A stretch of DNA of 64,000 nt from Symbiodinium sp. CCMP2592 (taxonomy: Eukaryota; Sar; Dinophyceae; Suessiales; Symbiodiniaceae). Positions 11,976-24,050 of the stretch are shown here, piece after piece. How positions within the stretch are numbered: the first letter of the stretch is position 1; each line of letters starts with the position of its first letter. The stretch covers positions 1 through 64,000 of the forward strand of contig CAJNDT010001251.1 of the NCBI GenBank assembly GCA_905221615.1. The letters run 5' to 3'. The notes under the pieces are model-generated. The model was not told the origin of the DNA. It did not search any database and saw nothing but the letters and a program-made list of their open reading frames with translations. The translations under genes and the position numbers were made by a program.

Positions 11976-13298
11976 TTTATGCACCCCTAAAAAGAACGAC
12001 CTAATAGAAGGAACCTAATGATTGCGGTTTTGCGGATAGGGTTTCGGCATTAGGGTAAAAAGGACCCTAGAAGGAACCCTATAATGGTTGGGGTTTAAGG
12101 GGACCTTAAACGGCATTGGCTTGGTTGAAAGTGTGCTCTCTTCGTTAATCTTTGTGTAATGCTTACTTGTTTTGCTATTTCTTAATTCTGAAGGTGCGTG
12201 TGTGCGCATCATTACTTTTTGGAGAGGGGGGGGGTTAGGGTTGAGGGTTTAAGTTAAGATCCATTCATGTGTCGTTGTGTGTTGCGGGCTCTCTGTGCTT
12301 GCAGGCTCCCAGGTTTGATCAATCAGAGTGCAGGGACGAACCCTTGACCCTACCTGGACCCTAAAGAACCTTCCTGTTTAGGGCTCCCTTTTATGATTTC
12401 CGTATATAAGTCCTTCAAAAGGTAGGTCATTGGGGGTCCAGGTAAACCCTAAACCCTCTGCTAAAACAAACTTGGACCAGACCAACACCCACAAATGCCA
12501 TCCGAAAGCACAGCACTCTTACAAATCCTGAGATGCCCTGGAACCTGGTTTAGTAAATACCCGACTAGGGCCTTGATAATCATACTAGCAATGTGTGGTA
12601 CCTAAAGGATCATAGAACTTAGTAAGTTCTAAAGTTACATATATATGGCAACCATACTGGACCATACTTATTCATACTATATATGTATATATACATGTAT
12701 ATATATATATATAAATACACATATATGGATGGGTGTGCAGGCTTAAGATTTATTGAGTGTTTCCGGGGTTTAGAGACATCTTTGGGTTTTCATTTTTTGA
12801 GGGCTCTGCAGACTTAAGGCTTTAGGGCTTAGGGTCCTTTTACAGTGTAGCTGCAAAACCCCAAAGGTTTCATCTGGCTTGCTCGGAGTTTACACGGCAT
12901 TTCATCGGCATGGCTTTCGGGTCAGCGGGCCGCAGGACGATGGTCGTCGTAACCGTGCTTCTGAGTCAAGAAGAAACGATGTTTGTGGTGTTGGTAATGA
13001 TGAACTTGAAAGTGCAAAGAAGGACTTTATGACGCATGGTGGAATGTTATGATGCCAATGGCGCTGATGGCGATGACGTGCGATCACGCAAAGGAGGAGA
13101 AATGCATTAATGCCGAAAAAGACAGCGAAGAAGAAGATCATGATGGTGATGACGTCGACGACCATGACGATTTCCAGCAGGCTGGCTCTTCTACGAGTCG
13201 GTTGCCCCGGGAGGTGCGTGCAGGCAAAGAAAACCAAACCCCGTGGGCTTAGAATCAAAGCCCCAAGCCGCTTGGAACCCCAAGTCTGATGATCCGAA

Positions 13299-13416
13299 TT
13301 ACTTGGAGGCCCTTTCGACTTAGTGAGTCTACTTAATATGCCCTAGAAACCCTATTATAATCCCCATGACCCACCTTACTAACCCTACTTACTAAGTCAA
13401 AAAAGCCTCCAAGTAA
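13299..13416. repeat. 118-bp inverted-repeat element (TTACTTGGAGGC termini)
   Basis: TTACTTGGAGGC at the left is the exact complement of GCCTCCAAGTAA at the right. The inner arms (CGACTTAGTGAGT and ACTTACTAAGTC) also pair. Non-coding and MITE-like. Confidence 0.65.
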
Positions 13417-14298
13417 CCTTTTAACTTAAGATCCTATCACCCAAAGAGCCGTATGCTGGTCTGAGCAAATGGAGGCAACTCTACCTCAAGCCCGGGAAGT
13501 GTTCGGGAGCATCAGGTTACCGGTTAGGGTTTAGCGGTTTAAGGACCATCGGGGTTTGGGGATGAGGGTGTTATCGGTTCTGTGGAGTTCGGGGACAACC
13601 GCTTTTGGCGTCTATGCGGCCGTTGTGGTTTAGGTTTGGTTATAAGTTATACACGTTTAGACCCTGATAACCCTCCCACAGCCCAATAAACCCCTCCTGC
13701 ACATCCGAATGAACAGGCCCTGTAATCATAGGGACCCTTAGGCGGGTTGGGGGGGGAGGGGGTAGGGGACTATACCTCCTTAAATCGGCCTTTGTTCGCC
13801 CTTGTTATCGGTATGAAGGCCCCTTACGCCCCTCCACCCCACTCCCCGTAAGGGTCCTTATGATATAAGCATGAGGTCCTCAGGCCTACACGCCCCGAGA
13901 CTCAAACACGAAGCCTCTACACTTGAAGCTCCTAGCTGAGACGTACTTGAAGGATTCAGTGCCAATATACATACTAAGTTTACCAACAGCTCCGTCTAGA
14001 CGGGTGTCTAGGGCCTGAGAAAGGGCCCGGCTTGAGGGCTTTGCATTACTCTTCGAGCTGAAGGGTTATGATTTGGATCTTAGAAGGGCTCGGAGGGTTT
14101 GGCATTCGCTCCGAATGCAAAGCTCCAGCCCCAACACAGGCAGAAGCCCCTAAACCGTAAACCCAAAAACCCTGAAGCCTGAAGCCTAAAACCTAAATCA
14201 TAAACCCTGAAGGAAGGCCTCATGACGATTGAGACTTCCTGGAGGTTGCTGTTCCTCAGCAACCATGACACTGGGCTGCAGCTCCCTGGTTCGGATGT

Positions 14299-14371
14299 AG
14301 GCCCCATTGTAGTTCCTTTTTGGGGTTCATATGTAGAAATAATCCCGAAAAGGAACTACTGTGGGGCCTAT
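14299..14371. repeat. AGTTCCTTTTTGG-family MITE-like element, intact copy
   Basis: TAGGCCCCATTGTAGTTCCT at the left is nearly complementary to AGGAACTACTGTGGGGCCTA at the right, with GGGTTCATATGTAGAAATAA between. About 73 bp. Related to 241-337 and 54463-54540. Confidence 0.6.
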
Positions 14372-16364
14372 GGGTAGATATATAGGGGTTAGAGCTTATA
14401 GGTATGTGAAGTTCACGGCTGCGAGCTTCATGCTTGGGGGCCAGCACAGTTCGTGTTTTTTCTACATTTCTTCTGGTGTAACATGATTATAAAACACGTC
14501 TTGCAACCCAGACAACAACGTACGGAAGTACCCAGGCGGGGGCACATGCGCAAGTGTGGCAAGCCCCTTTTGTTGCAGGTACACTGCTTTTTTGAAGGGG
14601 GTGGGAGTCGGGAGCGGGGTCGTACGGTCTACCTTGGTTGGCTTCGCTGCCATCATTAGGTCTCAGCGTCGTTGTCTGTTTGTCGTTCGCGCGATAAGGG
14701 GTGTACAACTTGGCCCGCGGTGTATGCTGCCCGGCAACCGGAAAAAGCAAACAGATGGGAATGGCAGCAACAAGAAGACGTAGGTCAGCAGAACAGAAAC
14801 AACAGAAATCCTGACCAGCATGGGCGCCATCATCATCTCCAACGCCTTCACGCAGGAAAACAAGAAAACAAAGAAATCCAAGCATCAAGCACAGGCCGAA
14901 ACCTAAATTTGCTAAGAATAAAAAACCGACAACCCCTTTTTTTGTCACTCGTGCTCGACAAGTCAGACGAGGGTTTAGCAACTGAAGACACTACAAATCA
15001 TGCCAGCCCGCATTGGGACCAACTTTTCTACGTTAACAAAGTTGCAGCGATCCATCCTTCAACCGGTTTGTTCTCGAGTCCACAACCATCCACAACCATC
15101 CAGTCCCATCAGCAGTTACGACAAAGTTGATGCCGCAACCAAAAACACCTTTACGGACCCTCGACACATGCTATGGGGCGTCATTCGCGACGCATTTCAA
15201 CGACAATGGCACCGAATTCGACAGTCACCACAATAGCAACAGCAGTGGCAGCAGCATCAACCGAAGTAAGATCTAAAACAGCAGCATTGCAAAGCCCCCA
15301 AAAAACAAACTCCTAACCAACACCCCTGTGCCAATAAACCCACCAAAGCTTAAACCCCAAGCCCCTGAACCCCAAACCGTAAACCCTTACAGCCAGAAAG
15401 CTTGAGCCCCAAACCCCTAAGCCCTAAACCCCAAACCTCTACCATCACCCCCCAACTACCCTCTATTATACGCGAAATACCCACTATTAAGGACATAAGG
15501 GCTCCATTGAGGGGTACGTGGGGGGTGCTGGTACACCCCTGAACCATCTAAGACCCTAAAAGAAGGCTCTGCATACTCCCAATCCGAAGCTCAGTTTGCT
15601 GAGCGCTTTCGAGGACTTCGGGTCCCGGTACTCAGTGTTCTTCCTAGGCCATTAGGGTTTTAGGGTTTGAGTTTCAGGGTTTGGGTTTTAGCCTTTATCA
15701 ATTTGTTTTAAAGCTTCAGGGTTTGAGCTTTAGTGTTTTAGGGCTTAGGGCTGGCTTTATAGGGCCAGGGTTTGAAGACGTTTTTACGGCCATTGCTGGT
15801 GGTGCGGGATATGGGATTTTAGGAAGGGGCTTCTATGTGGATTTTGGAAGGATGGGGTTCCAGGCAGTGTATGAAGTTTCATTCATAGTTACGGTTGATG
15901 GGCGAGGGCATTGCTATTCCTATGGGCACTGCAGCTAAACGAGTACTTTCCAGCGCGGGCACGCACCGCGACAGGACCACGCACTGGAAAGCAAAATCGT
16001 GCGATGGATGTGCCTGAGCACCGTGTGGCAGCATGCAAGACACCAGCCAGCAGTGTAAATATGAATTATACCGTCAACGCTCAAGCCTGACTAAACGTAA
16101 TCTCCGAGACGTGCAGATATGGTCTTGTTTGCGGCGAAACTTCCGGTCTGGCGGCCAGTCTGGCGTTTACGGTGTTTTTGACGTGTACAAGGGCTTGCTA
16201 GACGGCCATTATGGTCTCTGCAATATCAGGAGTTTAAAGCTTTTACTTTTGCTCCGAGGCTGATCCAGCTGGAATTTGAATAGATACAGAAATCCAAACG
16301 TTTCTGCCGACGCCACTCTTACGCCCCATCTGACCATCCTACCAAAAGAGACCCTGCAAAAACG

Positions 16365-16475
16365 GTCTGGTTCTTAGTAGGGAATGAGGGAAGGGGAAAT
16401 TGGGACTGCTATAGTAGGGGACCTTAAGGGGCTATCATAGGGATCCATGCCCCCATTCCCTACTAAGAACCAGAC
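16365..16475. repeat. 111-bp inverted-repeat element (GTCTGGTTCTTAGTAGGG termini)
   Basis: GTCTGGTTCTTAGTAGGGAA at the left is the exact complement of the right end TTCCCTACTAAGAACCAGAC. The core has a weaker inner palindrome (AGTAGGGGACC...). Well preserved and therefore probably a comparatively young miniature element. Confidence 0.7.
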
Positions 16476-16704
16476 AGAGAAGCTCTGCTTTCTCTTAGTG
16501 CCAGCCAGCGAGTCCCTCCTAAACCCTAAACCCTTAAGTGGGATTCGCCTCCCACTGCGCAAGCATATTGTCGGGACCCTGCGTAATCATTAGAGAAGAG
16601 TGTCGGGGTTTAGTATTTAGCATTCTGGGGTATAGCCAACTAAAAAACGATATGAAGCAACCCTAGGACTGAAGTTAAATCATTCTAAGTTCCCCCGTGT
16701 CCCT

Positions 16705-17738
16705 TTGATAGCACAGGATACGCTAGCCTTCTGTTTAATTTGTAATTCATGTGAGAGGTCTTGTGCTGCGCTTAGCGCCCTGCACGCCGTAGATTTGCCC
16801 GTGTCGCGTGCCTATCCAGGTGCGTTTTTGACATCGGCATTTCGCAGTTTGTTAATGACGCAAACTTGGCATTCGGATGAGTGCCTTGAGACGCCTGCTT
16901 ACCCAAACCACCTCAACTTCACAGTTTTCTCTCCTTGCAAGGGTTTTCCTGGTGAAGGTCCTGGTTTAAGTTTCGTTTCTATCAACGTTTCCTCATGTGG
17001 GAAGCATCGCAATGATCTCGTCGCTTTAGCCGCTGACTCTACGTCACGAGGGTCTCCGACTGACTTTGTTTTCATTCAGGAGTCGCGCATTCCTTCGCAT
17101 TCTGTTTCTTTTCTTAATAACTATTTTCGTGAGCACGGTTTCAATCTTGTCATTGGCGAGCAACCCAAAAACATTGAAGTGAAAGGCCGCAGTGCGGCCA
17201 TGCGACAGAATCATGGCGGCCTTGCCGCCTTGTCTCGAATAGGAGCCGTCATGCAAGAGATCTCGATCCCTGAGGATTGGTTTGCTCTTAGGTCCAGCGT
17301 TCAGTTCTTTGGTGTTCTTCCGACCGTGGGGGTTTTTATGCTGCCAATGTGTACCTTCCTTCGGGATCTGACAACAAAGCCTTGCGGGATGAAATGCTCC
17401 GTGCCTTGTTCGAGTTTGCTGCGACGTATGCCGATTATCCTGTTTTTATTTGCGGGGATTTCCAAGATGATCCTGACGGTTCTAGCCCCATCCAAGAGGC
17501 CCTTATGTCGGGTAGTTGGACCGATGTCTATGCAATGCAGCAAACTCTGCGCAACCTTCCGATTGAAGCATCGTTCACGAAGACCAGCTGGAAGGAAGGG
17601 TACAGCATCGGTTGCGGTAAGACGCGCATCGATTTCGTATTGACCAATACCAAGGCCTTGACCTTGGTTTCCGATTGCAACTTTGAGAGGGGATGCGACT
17701 TTCCTGGGCATAATTACGCCTGTTCACACTTCGCTTAA
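16705..17738 (+). pseudogene. LINE endonuclease domain, split by frameshift
   Basis: This is the target-nicking domain of the LINE. In the first frame, from about 16950, FVSINVSS is followed by FVFIQESRI, the Asn and catalytic Glu motifs of APE endonucleases. After a one-base register change in a G/T run near 17325, a second frame (readable to 17738) carries YLPSGSD, then FICGDFQDDP, corresponding to the GDFN motif, then TRIDFVLTN. The terminal SDH motif is weak, seen only as GHNYACSH. Register changes again just before 17740 into the RT frame. The first ~80 residues of the upstream frame are not recognisable and may not be translated. The two shifts sit in or beside homopolymer-like sequence, so sequencing error cannot be excluded against genuine decay. 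Confidence 0.75.
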
Positions 17739-20700
17739 TTGCGACGTCTTTCAAGAAGAAATCTTCGTTGTTAAGCCTCATCCCCGTTGGATCTTTGGCG
17801 CAAAGCCCTCCGGTCCTTGCGAGTGGTCCCGGCGGGAAGATATTTGTCAACCAGTCCTTGATGCTCACAAAGATAGGTTAATCGGGGCCGTCGGAGCCAA
17901 TGATGTCGAAGAAGCTTGGAGGATTGCTTGTATGATTGCTACTGAGATGTTGAACCTCATTAGTGGTATGCAGATTCCTTCTAGCCGGGGCCGACTACCC
18001 GCATTCCGTAAGACAAGGGTTCACAGAGCGCAAATCAAAGTCGACTCACTCGCTTGTGCATACGCCAAGGCGAAGAAACTGTGTCGAGAGTTGCTCTTCA
18101 AGGCTGCCAGGTGGCCTTCGCAAATGAATCCCATTTGGTTCGTATGCTTGGACAACACTGTTAAGAATTTTCGTCGAGTAGCCTCCAAGTTGCACCTCGG
18201 AGCTCATTTGGATGTTTCCTCCCCAGAAAACCTCCGAGTTTCTGTAGACACTGCTCTTGATGAAATACGGAAGTCTGAAGTGAATGATCAGCGTAGGTCT
18301 AAGCGCGATGCCATCGCTGCTTGGAAAAGCAAATTAAGAATTTCCTCTACAAAGGACAAAGCTGCGGTACACAGGTGGCTTAAAGGAGGGTTGGTTGGTC
18401 CCCCTAAAGTCTTTCTCGATGATTCTGGTTCCTTCGTTTGTTCCCCGAATAAGATGCTTGCTATGCTTACTTCGCATATGCAAGAGATTTACAACCATCA
18501 CTCCGAGTTTGATGTCGAGCATCAGTTTCGCCAGTTCACCCTTAAGTACGGGCAGTCAATTCAGCGTATTCGGGCCGAGTGTGACATTGAACCCCTCGAC
18601 CATCATGATGTCTTTAAGTTGTTTCAAAGGAAATCTGCCAACAAGTGTAGTGGCTTGGACGGATGGGCGGTTGCAGAGTTGCACCAATTGCCGCCGTGCG
18701 GGTGGGTAGGTTTTACGTTCGTAATGAGGTTAGCCGAGGCCTCTGGAGCGTGGCCTGCTGTTATTCGTACCGTAAGTGTCTCTAGCATTGCCAAACATGA
18801 TACCGTTCGGTCTCCTGAAGACACCAGAGCCATTGGGATTTCATCGGTGATTTATAGTGTTTGGTCGTCTCTTAGGTTTAAGCAGCTGTCTGAATGGTCC
18901 AATAAAGTTTTTCCTTGCAACATTCTTGGTGGTGTCAAAGGTAGAAATGCAGATGCTTCGTCTCTTGATCTTACGAGTGAGCGCGAGGCATCAGGCATCG
19001 ATGACGTCATTGGGTTGTTTATCGACAGATGGAAGTGTTTCGATTTGATTGTTCCTGAGTTGGCGTTGCAGGTCGCTGAAGGGTTAGGTTTTCCCCCTCA
19101 TGTTGCCAGAGCTGCCAAAGGGTTTTATCGTCACCAAGTCAAGTTTTTTAAGTTGGGCAGTGCTTTTGGAAGCAGGGTTATGTCTACGAATTCGGCGGTT
19201 CAAGGGTGTAGTCTTTCCATTCTGATGGTTAACTCATTGTATTCCGTGTTAAGCGATGTCGTTTCACAGAATTCCCCGCAGGTTTCTCTGTCGTCGTTTA
19301 TCGATGACTGCAAAGTGTGGGGTTCTGCCAGGTTCGAGTCCCAACTTGTTGAGACCTTCAAGATTATCCAAGGGTTTGACGAGACTGTTGGTCAAGTAAT
19401 TAATCCAGCCAAGTCCAAGGTTCTCACAAGGAGGCAGAAGCGGGCCAAACACTTCTTGCTGAAAGTAAATCAACCCTTTCGTGCAACCAAACAGGTCAAG
19501 TCTTTGGGTTATTTCCACGGCGCTGATGCGCGCAGATCGGCTAAAAACCAAGACTCTAGGGTTAACAAGGCGGTCAAGGTAGCTAAGAAGGTGGCGTGCT
19601 TGCCTACTTCATCTTGGAACAAAGGTTTTCATGTTCATGCGAATGTTCATGCCAAATGGTTATATGGAACAGACACACAAGCCCCTTCAAAGCGTGCATT
19701 GCATAAGCTGCGGACCGCAATTGTCAACGCCTTTGTTGTCAAGAAGCATAAGTTGCGTTGTCCGTTCATGTTCTTTTTAACCCATCGCGATCCATTTTTA
19801 GATCCATTCTCTAAGTGGGCTCTCCATGTGTTTCAGAAACTGCGGAAGCTATCCCAATCAAACCCTCACATCGTCAAGAAAATCTTGCATAAAGCCAAAG
19901 CCCAGGAGCGTAGTCCCTGTCGGACAAGAAATGGGATTTCCAACGTAGTTGCTTTCCTCTGCCACGAGCTGAAGTGGACCATTGTGGATCCAGACGCTTT
20001 TCGGTTTAGTCGCTCTGACGATGCCGACTTGGTTTTAAATGCAGGTAGCAATGATTTTTTCAAGGAGTCTATAGGCTTTTCCACCAGGTTGTATCTTTTT
20101 CGGTCTTCCCCTGATAGGCAGGACAACCCCTTAGGAGTTCGAAGTGGGTTCCCTGACATCTTTTTAACTCGTTTTCTTTCTGACCATAGTTTCTCTTGTG
20201 ATGGGGATTGGGAGTTTATTAAGCCGTACCTTGACTCTTTGCCCCGATCCCACGATTATACCCGCAACATTCTTCAGACCTTACTTTCAGGCTCGGTGTT
20301 TACAGGGTCAAGGCTGAAAGCAGCGAAGATCTCCCAAAGTGACAACTGTCTTGAATGCGGAGAGAAGGAGACTCATAAGCATCTGTTCTGCGACTGTGAA
20401 ACTTTTGCGAGCCATAGACCAACCCGAGGAGATGAACCGTTGTTGTCATGGACTTCTGGCATTGTGGTTGAGTCTGAGGGGTTATCGCGGTTCAGGAAGA
20501 ACAGTACACCCGATCTGTTTTTACCTGAGGTCGCGGTTAAAGCATCCAGCTCGGAACCAATCTTCATAGATGGCAGTTGTTACTATCAGCAGTGGAAACC
20601 GTTGCGGTCAGCAGCATCTGCTGTAGTCATCCCTGCCCAATGTACTTCAGCATTTCCCTTGCCCGGACAAGACTGCACTTCGCAGCGCGCTGAGATTTAT

Positions 20701-21321
20701 GCAGCCATCCTAGCCGTGCACATGACAACAGGCCCAATCTCAGTTGGGACTGATTGCGCTACAGTATTGAGTCGTATCCAGATGCTTCAGGCCCATTCTT
20801 ATGACAAAGCAGTTGCACGAAAGTTTGACAATGCCGATCTTTGGTGTCTCTTCTGTGATGTGTCCCTGGGTCACGAGGGTGAGGTCCGTTTCTTTAAGGT
20901 CAAAGCCCATGTAGCCAAGGGAGACTCCAGGCAACCGGCGTCGTGGACTGAAGGAAACTGCGAAGCAGACGCTGCCGCTAAACAAGTGGCGCGTGAACGT
21001 TTTCTTACTCAGCTGTCCATGTTTAAGCCTGACATCGAAAGAGCGGTGAGTATCCAAACGCACCTTGTTCGTACTATGGTTTCTAGGACTCAGACGTCTT
21101 TACTTGCTCCTTTAGATGGGTTTGAACCTAGCGATGGTTCCCCTAGGGGTCTTACGTTGTCGTCCAAGACGCAGTGTTTATGCAAACCGGTCTTTCGCCT
21201 GAGAACCAAAGCCCCCAAGGTTTGCTTGGGTTATTGTCGCGGGTGTTGTGTGAGAGTAGGCGAAGTTGAAGACTGCTTTGTTTCCCTTTGTCTCAGGGGT
21301 GTGCCTATCCCCCTACAGTAA
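17683..21321 (+). CDS. LINE reverse transcriptase / RNase H polyprotein
   Basis: A 1212-codon frame that copies element RNA into DNA at a nicked target. RT signatures: FIDRWKCFD around residues 446-454 (first catalytic Asp), AVQGCSLS at 505-512, and FIDD at 539-542 replacing the common YADD. A zinc finger with CLECGEKETHKHLFCDC lies at about 889-905. RNase H follows: DGS at 963-965, QRAEIYAA with Glu 1004, GTDCA with Asp 1024, and GNCEADAAAK with Asp 1096, so its four acidic positions are all present. The first ~20 residues overlap the end of the endonuclease in another frame, so the frame's ATG is not a natural start; originally endonuclease and RT were one protein. The enzyme domains look intact, but the copy as a whole is frameshifted. 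Confidence 0.85.
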   Translation: MRGDATFLGIITPVHTSLNCDVFQEEIFVVKPHPRWIFGAKPSGPCEWSRREDICQPVLDAHKDRLIGAVGANDVEEAWRIACMIATEMLNLISGMQIPSSRGRLPAFRKTRVHRAQIKVDSLACAYAKAKKLCRELLFKAARWPSQMNPIWFVCLDNTVKNFRRVASKLHLGAHLDVSSPENLRVSVDTALDEIRKSEVNDQRRSKRDAIAAWKSKLRISSTKDKAAVHRWLKGGLVGPPKVFLDDSGSFVCSPNKMLAMLTSHMQEIYNHHSEFDVEHQFRQFTLKYGQSIQRIRAECDIEPLDHHDVFKLFQRKSANKCSGLDGWAVAELHQLPPCGWVGFTFVMRLAEASGAWPAVIRTVSVSSIAKHDTVRSPEDTRAIGISSVIYSVWSSLRFKQLSEWSNKVFPCNILGGVKGRNADASSLDLTSEREASGIDDVIGLFIDRWKCFDLIVPELALQVAEGLGFPPHVARAAKGFYRHQVKFFKLGSAFGSRVMSTNSAVQGCSLSILMVNSLYSVLSDVVSQNSPQVSLSSFIDDCKVWGSARFESQLVETFKIIQGFDETVGQVINPAKSKVLTRRQKRAKHFLLKVNQPFRATKQVKSLGYFHGADARRSAKNQDSRVNKAVKVAKKVACLPTSSWNKGFHVHANVHAKWLYGTDTQAPSKRALHKLRTAIVNAFVVKKHKLRCPFMFFLTHRDPFLDPFSKWALHVFQKLRKLSQSNPHIVKKILHKAKAQERSPCRTRNGISNVVAFLCHELKWTIVDPDAFRFSRSDDADLVLNAGSNDFFKESIGFSTRLYLFRSSPDRQDNPLGVRSGFPDIFLTRFLSDHSFSCDGDWEFIKPYLDSLPRSHDYTRNILQTLLSGSVFTGSRLKAAKISQSDNCLECGEKETHKHLFCDCETFASHRPTRGDEPLLSWTSGIVVESEGLSRFRKNSTPDLFLPEVAVKASSSEPIFIDGSCYYQQWKPLRSAASAVVIPAQCTSAFPLPGQDCTSQRAEIYAAILAVHMTTGPISVGTDCATVLSRIQMLQAHSYDKAVARKFDNADLWCLFCDVSLGHEGEVRFFKVKAHVAKGDSRQPASWTEGNCEADAAAKQVARERFLTQLSMFKPDIERAVSIQTHLVRTMVSRTQTSLLAPLDGFEPSDGSPRGLTLSSKTQCLCKPVFRLRTKAPKVCLGYCRGCCVRVGEVEDCFVSLCLRGVPIPLQ

Positions 21322-21845
21322 CCCAAACTCTACAACAGCTGTACTCTGCCTTTGCCCGGTCCTTCCGGGCCCCAGGCCAAATTGTGTTTCAATCTTTCGA
21401 GTGCGACCATGTACAAGGCATTGTCACGGGGAAGCGCCCTTTATCCCGGAATGCTGCCAGTAATTTGCAAAGTTTCCTCCGATTACCTATTTGGTCCTTC
21501 CATGATACAGATCGTGGTAAGAAGGTCACATGGGTTCAACTTGCACTCGATTTTGTGTCGCGGTACGGATTCCAGCCGGGCTGGCTGTCTGCCGAGATGT
21601 CTGCTGGCATACTGGCCTCGCGCTTCCGGTCCTGTTTCCTTAAGTTATTGAAAGCCAATGAGATCCCCGTTACGACGGCCAGTCGCTGCAGAAATCTCCA
21701 CGTTTTTGGGTTGCCTAATCAATCTGGCTTTTATGGTTCCGTTTGTTTTGATTCTTTCTTTCATCAGATGTTTTCTTGTGTCAAGCGAATAAGTTTTTCG
21801 CGACCAATACCTTGCTTCCCAATCAGAAGCCCGTGCCCACTTTAA
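21288..21845 (+). pseudogene. C-terminal tail of the LINE polyprotein, out of frame
   Basis: The frame opens without an ATG at 21288, overlaps the end of the RT/RNase H frame and continues about 185 codons. Its composition matches the polyprotein (for example HDTDRGKKVTWVQLALDF and FQPGWLSAEMSAGILASRF) rather than the spacer. The simplest reading is that a single-base change near 21290 cut the polyprotein and this is its former C-terminus. I recognise no domain in it. Confidence 0.55.
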
Positions 21846-24050
21846 ACCCGACTTCACTAATTTCTGTAACATCCCATCATATTCACCTGCTGCAGGCGCT
21901 AATTAAATTTCTCAGGATCCGTTCTTGAACCTTGCATCGATGCCCGGGAGGCTCAGATCCAGAGTGTCGCAAAAAAAAGTACAGGATACCTTTTTATGGT
22001 CTTCAGTTTTAATAGGGGAACCGTCGAGTCGGTACTACTGGGGAATCGAGCATTTGTAATCTTACTTGTCGAGTCTCATGGGGGAACTTATGGTTAAACT
22101 TTGGGATCATAAAGACTTATAACGCCCCAAAAGGTTCAAGGTTCACTACCCTACTACTAAGAGGACCCCATAAGGAACCCTATGGGACAAACTTTTAAAA
22201 CCGTTGTAATACCACCCCAAGAAGGTTAAAGGTTACCTACTCCAACTAAGTAATCAACCTCCGAGATGTGCTCATGGGCTCCCAGACTCAACGGCACTTC
22301 CAAGACTTTACAGGGCATCTGCACGGTTTCATAGGGTTAAAGACGATTGTGTTGATGGTGGGGATGCAGGGTATAGAGTACGGGGTCTGGGGGGTGCTTC
22401 ACCTGATACATTCTGCACAACGGTGTCGGTTTGCGGTCAAGGCTTCGGTGCTATACTTGGTCTTCTTCAAGGTCATTTCCAGTCGAATGTTGAGAGGTTT
22501 AACCCCTAAACCCTAAACCTATTCAGGCCCAGAAATTCCCCCGAAACCCTAACGCACCCAGACCCAAATGAAGCTCCGAAGGCCTACGCCTCAAATCCTG
22601 AGGCTTCAAACAATTATAAGAAGGAGCCCCCCAAAATAGTATTTATTGGTAAGTCTCTAGGCGCCTATACTGTACGCAAGATAAAGCCCTGTCTCCGGGA
22701 AGCCCTTCTGGTCCAAGGCTCTTTGTTATTCGCCTGTCGAACTTGATGAAGTAGTACGGTTTCTCCTGGGCCAGCCACTTCAGGGTTCGAGGCCCTTGAC
22801 CCACGCAACAAAACCCTGAACTCCAAAATCCCTAAGCTTAAAACCACGAAACGCCCAAGCCTAAGCCCGGGGCCCTAAACCCCAAGCCCAAAAGCCTAAA
22901 CCCAAGCAGATCCCAACTAGTAACCCTTATAGAACCCTTGTAGCATCCTTTTGCAATAGCCCGTAAAGAACCCATGGACCTGGCGGCTCCTCACAGGAGG
23001 AGTCATAAACACAAAAACCCGCCTAACATCCACAGTTCATGGTTTAGGGGTTGCAACACCTAGAAACAAACTCTCGGACCCTGTACAATCTTGAAAAGAC
23101 TCCTATAACACCCTAATGAAAGAAGCCCCATAAGGGGAGGAGCACTGGAGTGGATTCTATGGTCTTCGCTTCAAGGATCAAAGTCTATGGCTTCAAGGAC
23201 ATGGGTTCTGATGTAGGGCCTCAAAAAGGGTTCTTACAGGGGCTCGAAGACTTGGAGTTTTGGTATGAGGGATCTCGGCTTTATAGGTTTGGGGGTTCTC
23301 GTGGCTGTAGTGTTTGACGGTTTCGACTCGCACACTCGCTCTCGCAGGCACGGCTCCAGAGTCTCCGCTTGACGGTTTGGGGGCTTATGCTTTTGGGATC
23401 CAGAGGTGCAAAGCTTAGGATGAAACATTTCGGGTAGGGATACGGGTTCAGGTGCAAAATGGTATGGTGGGCATGGCAAGAACTGCTCCGATTGTTTCCA
23501 CTTGTCGCTCTCTTTTGTTTGCAGCACCTATTCACATTGCTGTTCCGCAGGCTTCTGCTCCGTCTGATGGCAGTACAGTTCTTGCAATCACTGTTGCTCG
23601 CATGCATGACTTCTCATGCTCATAGGTCCATATCAGCAGCGAGTACTGTTTTGATGTGTTTAGGCGCCGGAACGCTGAATGCAGCGGAGGGGCAATGGTC
23701 TCAATGTGACCGGTAGCCTACAGAACCTGCCCACGGCAGCTTTGCAAGAAGACCCTGAACAAAACCAAAACCCTAAACTTAGGCCCGAGATCCTTCACTG
23801 TAAAGCGTTAGCCGTAGAATCCAGCCAAGCTCCCCAACCTCATCCAAACTCAAAGCACCAAAGAGAGGCTTGGACAGCGTGGTTTTCTTTCGAAAAATCT
23901 GATCCCTCTATAGGGCTCAGACTGCCGGATTGCCAAATACTCCAAACCCTAAGCCGCCGAGCTCGGATGATTCCCAACACAGGCACAATTTCAGGAGTTC
24001 GGATTTAGCCCTTGGAGGCGTCAGGTTCAGGGGTTCAGGGCTTGAGCTTG

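Larger units (their letters stand above)
7196..16704. other. Gene-poor spacer with telomere-like runs and palindromic elements
   Basis: No well-supported gene. The interval holds degenerate TTTAGGG runs (8090-8220, 8360-8520, 11740-11975, 15330-15445, 15650-15760), TA-rich microsatellite sequence near 12640-12725, and several short inverted-repeat elements annotated individually. A small region at 9835-10417 has protein-like composition in shifting frames and is listed separately. Confidence 0.55.
16705..21845 (+). mobile_element. APE-type non-LTR retrotransposon (LINE), frameshifted
   Basis: Over about 5.1 kb the plus strand encodes, in the order expected for a LINE polyprotein, an apurinic-like endonuclease, a reverse transcriptase, a CCHC-like zinc finger, an RNase H and a C-terminal tail. 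Reading frame is lost three times (near 17325, near 17735 and near 21290). All protein motifs across the joins are otherwise well kept, so the copy is defective but not ancient. Base composition and codon pattern differ sharply from the heptamer-rich flanks. I cannot see a clear poly-A or microsatellite tail; the 3' end is probably within 21846-21930. The left boundary is probably just upstream of 16705. Clade assignment (I-like lineages have RNase H) is inference. Confidence 0.85.

Noticed and set aside
12902-13258. 118-codon hydrophobic minus-strand ORF
   Set aside because: The hydrophobic part comes from CAT/GAT-type trinucleotide repetition, with an equally open acidic frame on the plus strand. 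No start context or motif to support it.
14453-15236. Overlapping ORFs on both strands, some with hydrophobic segments
   Set aside because: No frame is clearly favoured, none has a recognisable motif, and the composition changes within each frame. I could not choose a gene.
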